Assembly: GCA_016802295.1 (NCBI GenBank)
Contig: JAESIW010000180.1
Location: 2,095,926 to 2,159,925 of the forward strand
Length of the DNA: 64,000 nt
Direction of reading: 5' to 3'
Origin: Brachionus rotundiformis
Lineage: Eukaryota > Rotifera > Eurotatoria > Ploima > Brachionidae
Below are positions 61,104-64,000 of this stretch, one piece after another. The notes beneath the pieces were generated by a model. The model worked only from the letters and a program-made list of their open reading frames with translations. It made no database searches and was not told the origin of the DNA. The stretch's first letter is position 1. Each line of letters opens with the position of its first letter. A program made the translations under genes and the position numbers.

Positions 61104-64000
61104 CTAGATTCTGGTGATTAACTTGCCGTTAGACCCTTGCTCTTTTGTAAGCTTTTCCCCTTTTTTGTGTATCCGCTTGTGTGAGCCTAATGCTCCAGCT
61201 GTGCTCGTTACGAAATCACACTCATCGCACCTATAGTTTTCTTTCACTGCTCCTATTGGTCCTGTCGTTTTCTCTGGTGTACCGTACATGGTTTTTTCTA
61301 AGATCTCTTCTTCATTGTGTGGACCTTCTGGACTACTTACACCTTCCGAATTTTCCGGCGCAAGTGTTTCTAACTGTGGAATAATCATCGTTTCATTCTC
61401 AGGTGGATTTTCTTCATTGTTACTGTTCGCTTGGGTGTTTTGGTTTCTATTTTGCCTAGCTCCATTTTCGATTTCAACAACCTCTGACCTAGTCTCTTCT
61501 CTTCCGGCTTGTTCGCTTGTTGGTTTCACTTGATTCTTTTTTTTTCTGTGAATGGCAATGGTTTTCTTGTTTTCTCTCCATTCACTGCCTGAATCTGAAC
61601 TGATACTTTCCATCACTTTAGCGTGATCTCTTGACACGTAACGTGTCATCCGATTATAGTGCACAATTTGCTTTTTTTCTGTCTTCACGTCACGGACCTC
61701 AAAATTGACGTCACTCAAGATACTCGTAACCTCAAATGGGCCCAGAAATTTAGGAACGAAACTTCTGACCTGTCCTACTTTTTGCCTATTGTTCGACAAC
61801 ATTACTAGATCGCCTACTTTAAACACTTGGCTGTTCTTCACCGCTTTATCGTATTGCTTTTTCTGCTTTTGTTGTGCCTGTTCGATATTTTCTGAAGCTT
61901 TTTTCTGGATTTCTTCGCGCGGCGTTCCTGGCACACTAGTTTCAATTTGCAATTTTCTGTCGCACTTGCTCATCAGTGTTGTTCCAAAAATTATCTGATT
62001 TGGGCTATAACTTGTTGACTCGTGTGTAGCGTTATTATATGCAAACGTAACCTGGCCTAATATTTCGTCCCAGTCGTCGTGACTATCCGCCACGTATGAG
62101 CTCAACATTTGTTTAATTGTTTTAATGGTGCGTTCCGCCAAACCATTACACTGCGGGTGATATGCCGTAGTGCGTATTTTTTTGATTCCCTGTTCTCTGC
62201 AAAACTCGTCGAATTCTCTTGCTTCAAAGTTTCGGCCTTGGTCGCTCAAAATCGCGAATGGAACCCCAAAAATTTCCAACGCTCTTCTTTTCAGAAAACT
62301 AATGGTCTTGTCTGCTGTCGTCCTCTGAGTCTCACCTGTGATGCAATACTTTGAAACATAATCAACTAGTAGAAAAAAATGTGTGTTTCCATTTTTGGTT
62401 AATTTCAACGGTCCCGCTATGTCTATTCCCACTAGATCCCACGGAAATTGTACCTTAATTGTAATTAATGGGTGCCTGCTCTGTACATTCTTTGGTTTAG
62501 TCAACTGGCACTTTTCGCAACTTTTGCAATAGTCATAAATTTCGGACTTCATCTGAGGCCAATAGTAACGACGGGAAATGGTTTTGTAGGTTTTTTCGTA
62601 ACTAAGATGCCCTGCTGAAATCTCGTCATGGTATAACTGGCAAACCAACTTGCGTAGTTGTTTGGGAACTACGATGGAATTTTCTCCTTGAAAGTTCTTT
62701 AATTTTAAAACATCATTTTCTATAAATAAAAATTCCTTATTGTTGTTCCAGTATGCTGAATTGTCTAAGTCTAAAAACTCTTTTGTATCGCCTGTTTTTA
62801 CTCCTAACCTAACCACTGCGATTTCCCGGTCCTTGCCCTGTTCTTCTTCCCAGTCTACTTTCACATCCGTTTCCAGCTTGTTCACACACACCTGAGGTGG
62901 TCTCGATAACAAATCCGCTGTCTGATTTAAAGCTCCTGGGTGATATACTATCTTGTAATTCAGTTCTTCCAATTTTAGCAATAACCTATAAAGACGTCCA
63001 TTGGGTTCTTTGGCTTTTTCCAATGTGCTTAAAGGCTTATGGTCTGTGAAAAACTGAATCGGCCTCCCAAAAATATACGCATGGTAAACCTTAGACGCGT
63101 ACACAATGGCTAACATTTCCTTTTCCGATGTTGAATAGTTCCTCTCGTGCTTGTTTAACAACCGGCTTGTATACGCAATTGGGTGAAAAATACCTTCAAT
63201 CCGCTGTCCTAACACAGCGCCCAGTGCTAAATCCGATGCGTCAGTATAAATTTCAAACTCGCCTTTGAAATTTGGGTAAATCAAGATTGGTGCTTGCACC
63301 AGTAACTTTTTTAGCTCCTCATACGCTTTCTGGCATTCTTCTGACCAAATGAACGTAGACTTCGGCGTTATAAGCGCATATAGATTGGCAGCTACGTTAC
63401 TGAACGAAGGGATGAACCTTCTGTAATACGAGATCATTCCCAAGAACCGTTTAACTTCGTCCTTGTTAGTTGGTGCTTTCATTTCCACAATAGCTCTAAT
63501 TTTGCCGTAGTCTGGCCTTAGTCCTCGCTTGGTAATCTGGTAACCCAAATAATTTACTGTATCCATGAACAGTTTGCATTTGCTCGGCTTGAGTTTCAGA
63601 TTGGCTCCAATGAATCGTTTTAACACTTCCTCTAATCTAAGTACATGCGTTTCGAAGTCTTTTGCAAACACAATGATGTCGTCAATGTATACGAGACAAT
63701 ATTTCCAGCTTAGGCCTTGTAGTAGGTTGTCCATGGCCCGTTGGAACGTCGGGGGGGCATTGGTCAGCCCAAACGGCATCACTCGGAACTGGTACAAGCG
63801 GTTATTGGCCGTAAATGCCGTCTTCTCTTTGTCCTTTTCTTCTAATGGGATCTGCCAATATCCCGCTTCTAGATCCAAAGTCGTAAAATACACCGAACCA
63901 CCTAGCATATCCACCGTCTCGTCAATCCTCGGTAGAGGGTACGAGTCTTTTACGGTCACTTGATTCAACTTCCTAAAATCAATGCAAAAACGATATTCCT
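61104..64000 (-). CDS. pol: Ty3/gypsy pol polyprotein (RT-RNase H-integrase), partial
   Basis: The frame stays open to the right window edge, so the N-terminal part is missing. At the edge it already reads YRFCIDFRKLNQVT, the start of a gypsy RT domain. RT follows with the catalytic YIDD in LVYIDDIIVF and the MPFGLTNAPPTFQ block. RNase H starts at YTDASDLALGAVLG and carries a DHKPL motif. Integrase has an HHCC zinc knuckle (HLSYEKTY ... CKSCEKCQ) and a D,D-35-E core: GIDIAGPL, LSDQGRNF, then NGLAERT with exactly 35 residues between the last two. A GPY/F-type module follows (VPKFLGPFEV). After a 130-residue acidic, low-complexity stretch the polyprotein ends in a C2H2 zinc finger (CDECDFVTSTAGALGSHKRI). 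No stops or frameshifts are seen. Confidence 0.95.
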   Translation of the reverse strand, partial: EYRFCIDFRKLNQVTVKDSYPLPRIDETVDMLGGSVYFTTLDLEAGYWQIPLEEKDKEKTAFTANNRLYQFRVMPFGLTNAPPTFQRAMDNLLQGLSWKYCLVYIDDIIVFAKDFETHVLRLEEVLKRFIGANLKLKPSKCKLFMDTVNYLGYQITKRGLRPDYGKIRAIVEMKAPTNKDEVKRFLGMISYYRRFIPSFSNVAANLYALITPKSTFIWSEECQKAYEELKKLLVQAPILIYPNFKGEFEIYTDASDLALGAVLGQRIEGIFHPIAYTSRLLNKHERNYSTSEKEMLAIVYASKVYHAYIFGRPIQFFTDHKPLSTLEKAKEPNGRLYRLLLKLEELNYKIVYHPGALNQTADLLSRPPQVCVNKLETDVKVDWEEEQGKDREIAVVRLGVKTGDTKEFLDLDNSAYWNNNKEFLFIENDVLKLKNFQGENSIVVPKQLRKLVCQLYHDEISAGHLSYEKTYKTISRRYYWPQMKSEIYDYCKSCEKCQLTKPKNVQSRHPLITIKVQFPWDLVGIDIAGPLKLTKNGNTHFFLLVDYVSKYCITGETQRTTADKTISFLKRRALEIFGVPFAILSDQGRNFEAREFDEFCREQGIKKIRTTAYHPQCNGLAERTIKTIKQMLSSYVADSHDDWDEILGQVTFAYNNATHESTSYSPNQIIFGTTLMSKCDRKLQIETSVPGTPREEIQKKASENIEQAQQKQKKQYDKAVKNSQVFKVGDLVMLSNNRQKVGQVRSFVPKFLGPFEVTSILSDVNFEVRDVKTEKKQIVHYNRMTRYVSRDHAKVMESISSDSGSEWRENKKTIAIHRKKKNQVKPTSEQAGREETRSEVVEIENGARQNRNQNTQANSNNEENPPENETMIIPQLETLAPENSEGVSSPEGPHNEEEILEKTMYGTPEKTTGPIGAVKENYRCDECDFVTSTAGALGSHKRIHKKGEKLTKEQGSNGKLITRI

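Larger units (their letters stand above)
60345..64000 (-). mobile_element. Ty3/gypsy LTR retrotransposon, 3' part
   Basis: The element is read right to left and continues beyond the window edge. In view are most of pol (61104-64000), a 0.3-kb spacer, and a second ORF (60345-60800). Protease, gag and the 5' LTR would lie to the right. Both ORFs are open and uninterrupted, so the insertion is recent or the element is still active. The base composition (mid-40s percent GC in pol, around 60 percent in ORF2 by eye) differs sharply from the A/T-rich host DNA. LTR ends were not found, so the left limit given is simply the stop of ORF2. Confidence 0.9.

Noticed and set aside
1..64000. CRISPR arrays, operons or prokaryotic features
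   Set aside because: The intron-bearing animal genes rule out a prokaryotic context, and no regularly spaced repeats were seen.

Overview
The window is AT-rich nuclear DNA of an animal. Its genes are intron-bearing and typically metazoan: RXR, nanos, two biogenic-amine GPCRs, ZER1/ZYG11, BRE1/RNF20 and KDM8. The exons I joined by eye use GT..AG introns, mostly 44-70 nt long, with a few of 0.3-1.0 kb. Intergenic DNA is extremely AT-rich and gives no coding signal, while the exons stand out by composition. This combination, together with a BTB-TLDc protein and a Ty3/gypsy element carrying an extra ORF, suggests a lophotrochozoan/gnathiferan animal. A monogonont rotifer (Brachionus-like) is my best guess, but it rests on impression and not on a search.

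Layout from left to right: UBE2L3-type E2 enzyme (+, 1287-1863); two tandem TFIIB paralogues (-, 3674-4921 and 5606-6639); RPF2 ribosome-biogenesis factor (+, 7588-8871); RXR nuclear receptor (-, 9324-10910); a very large ZER1/ZYG11-family CUL2 substrate receptor (+, 13222-17879); endonuclease G (+, 18615-19600); BRE1/RNF20 histone H2B E3 ligase in nine exons (+, 20760-26161), with an antisense LINE remnant in one intron; KDM8/JMJD5 (+, 28904-30881); an alpha1-adrenergic/octopamine-like GPCR (+, 32603-34183); a BTB-TLDc protein (-, 35069-36118); a bublin/UPF0184 coiled-coil protein (+, 37015-37796); a giant nanos (+, 40177-42807); a small probable GPI-anchored secreted protein (-, 44466-44929); a second, serotonin-receptor-like GPCR (-, 49115-52383); about 8 kb with no recognisable gene; and finally the 3' part of a Ty3/gypsy LTR retrotransposon (-, from about 60345 beyond the right edge).

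The host genes are ordinary and unlinked in function (ubiquitin and chromatin, transcription initiation, ribosome assembly, signalling, germ line); they do not form a pathway or cluster. The less ordinary items are these: the retroelement, whose pol ends in a C2H2 zinc finger and is followed by an RRM-like ORF; the tandem TFIIB pair with different exon structures; the roughly 500-residue acidic/serine insert in the ZER1-like protein; the 876-residue nanos; a 410-bp foldback/MITE-like element; and a displaced fragment of the second GPCR gene. All splice junctions were joined by hand from frame, family conservation and GT/AG signals, without transcript data.
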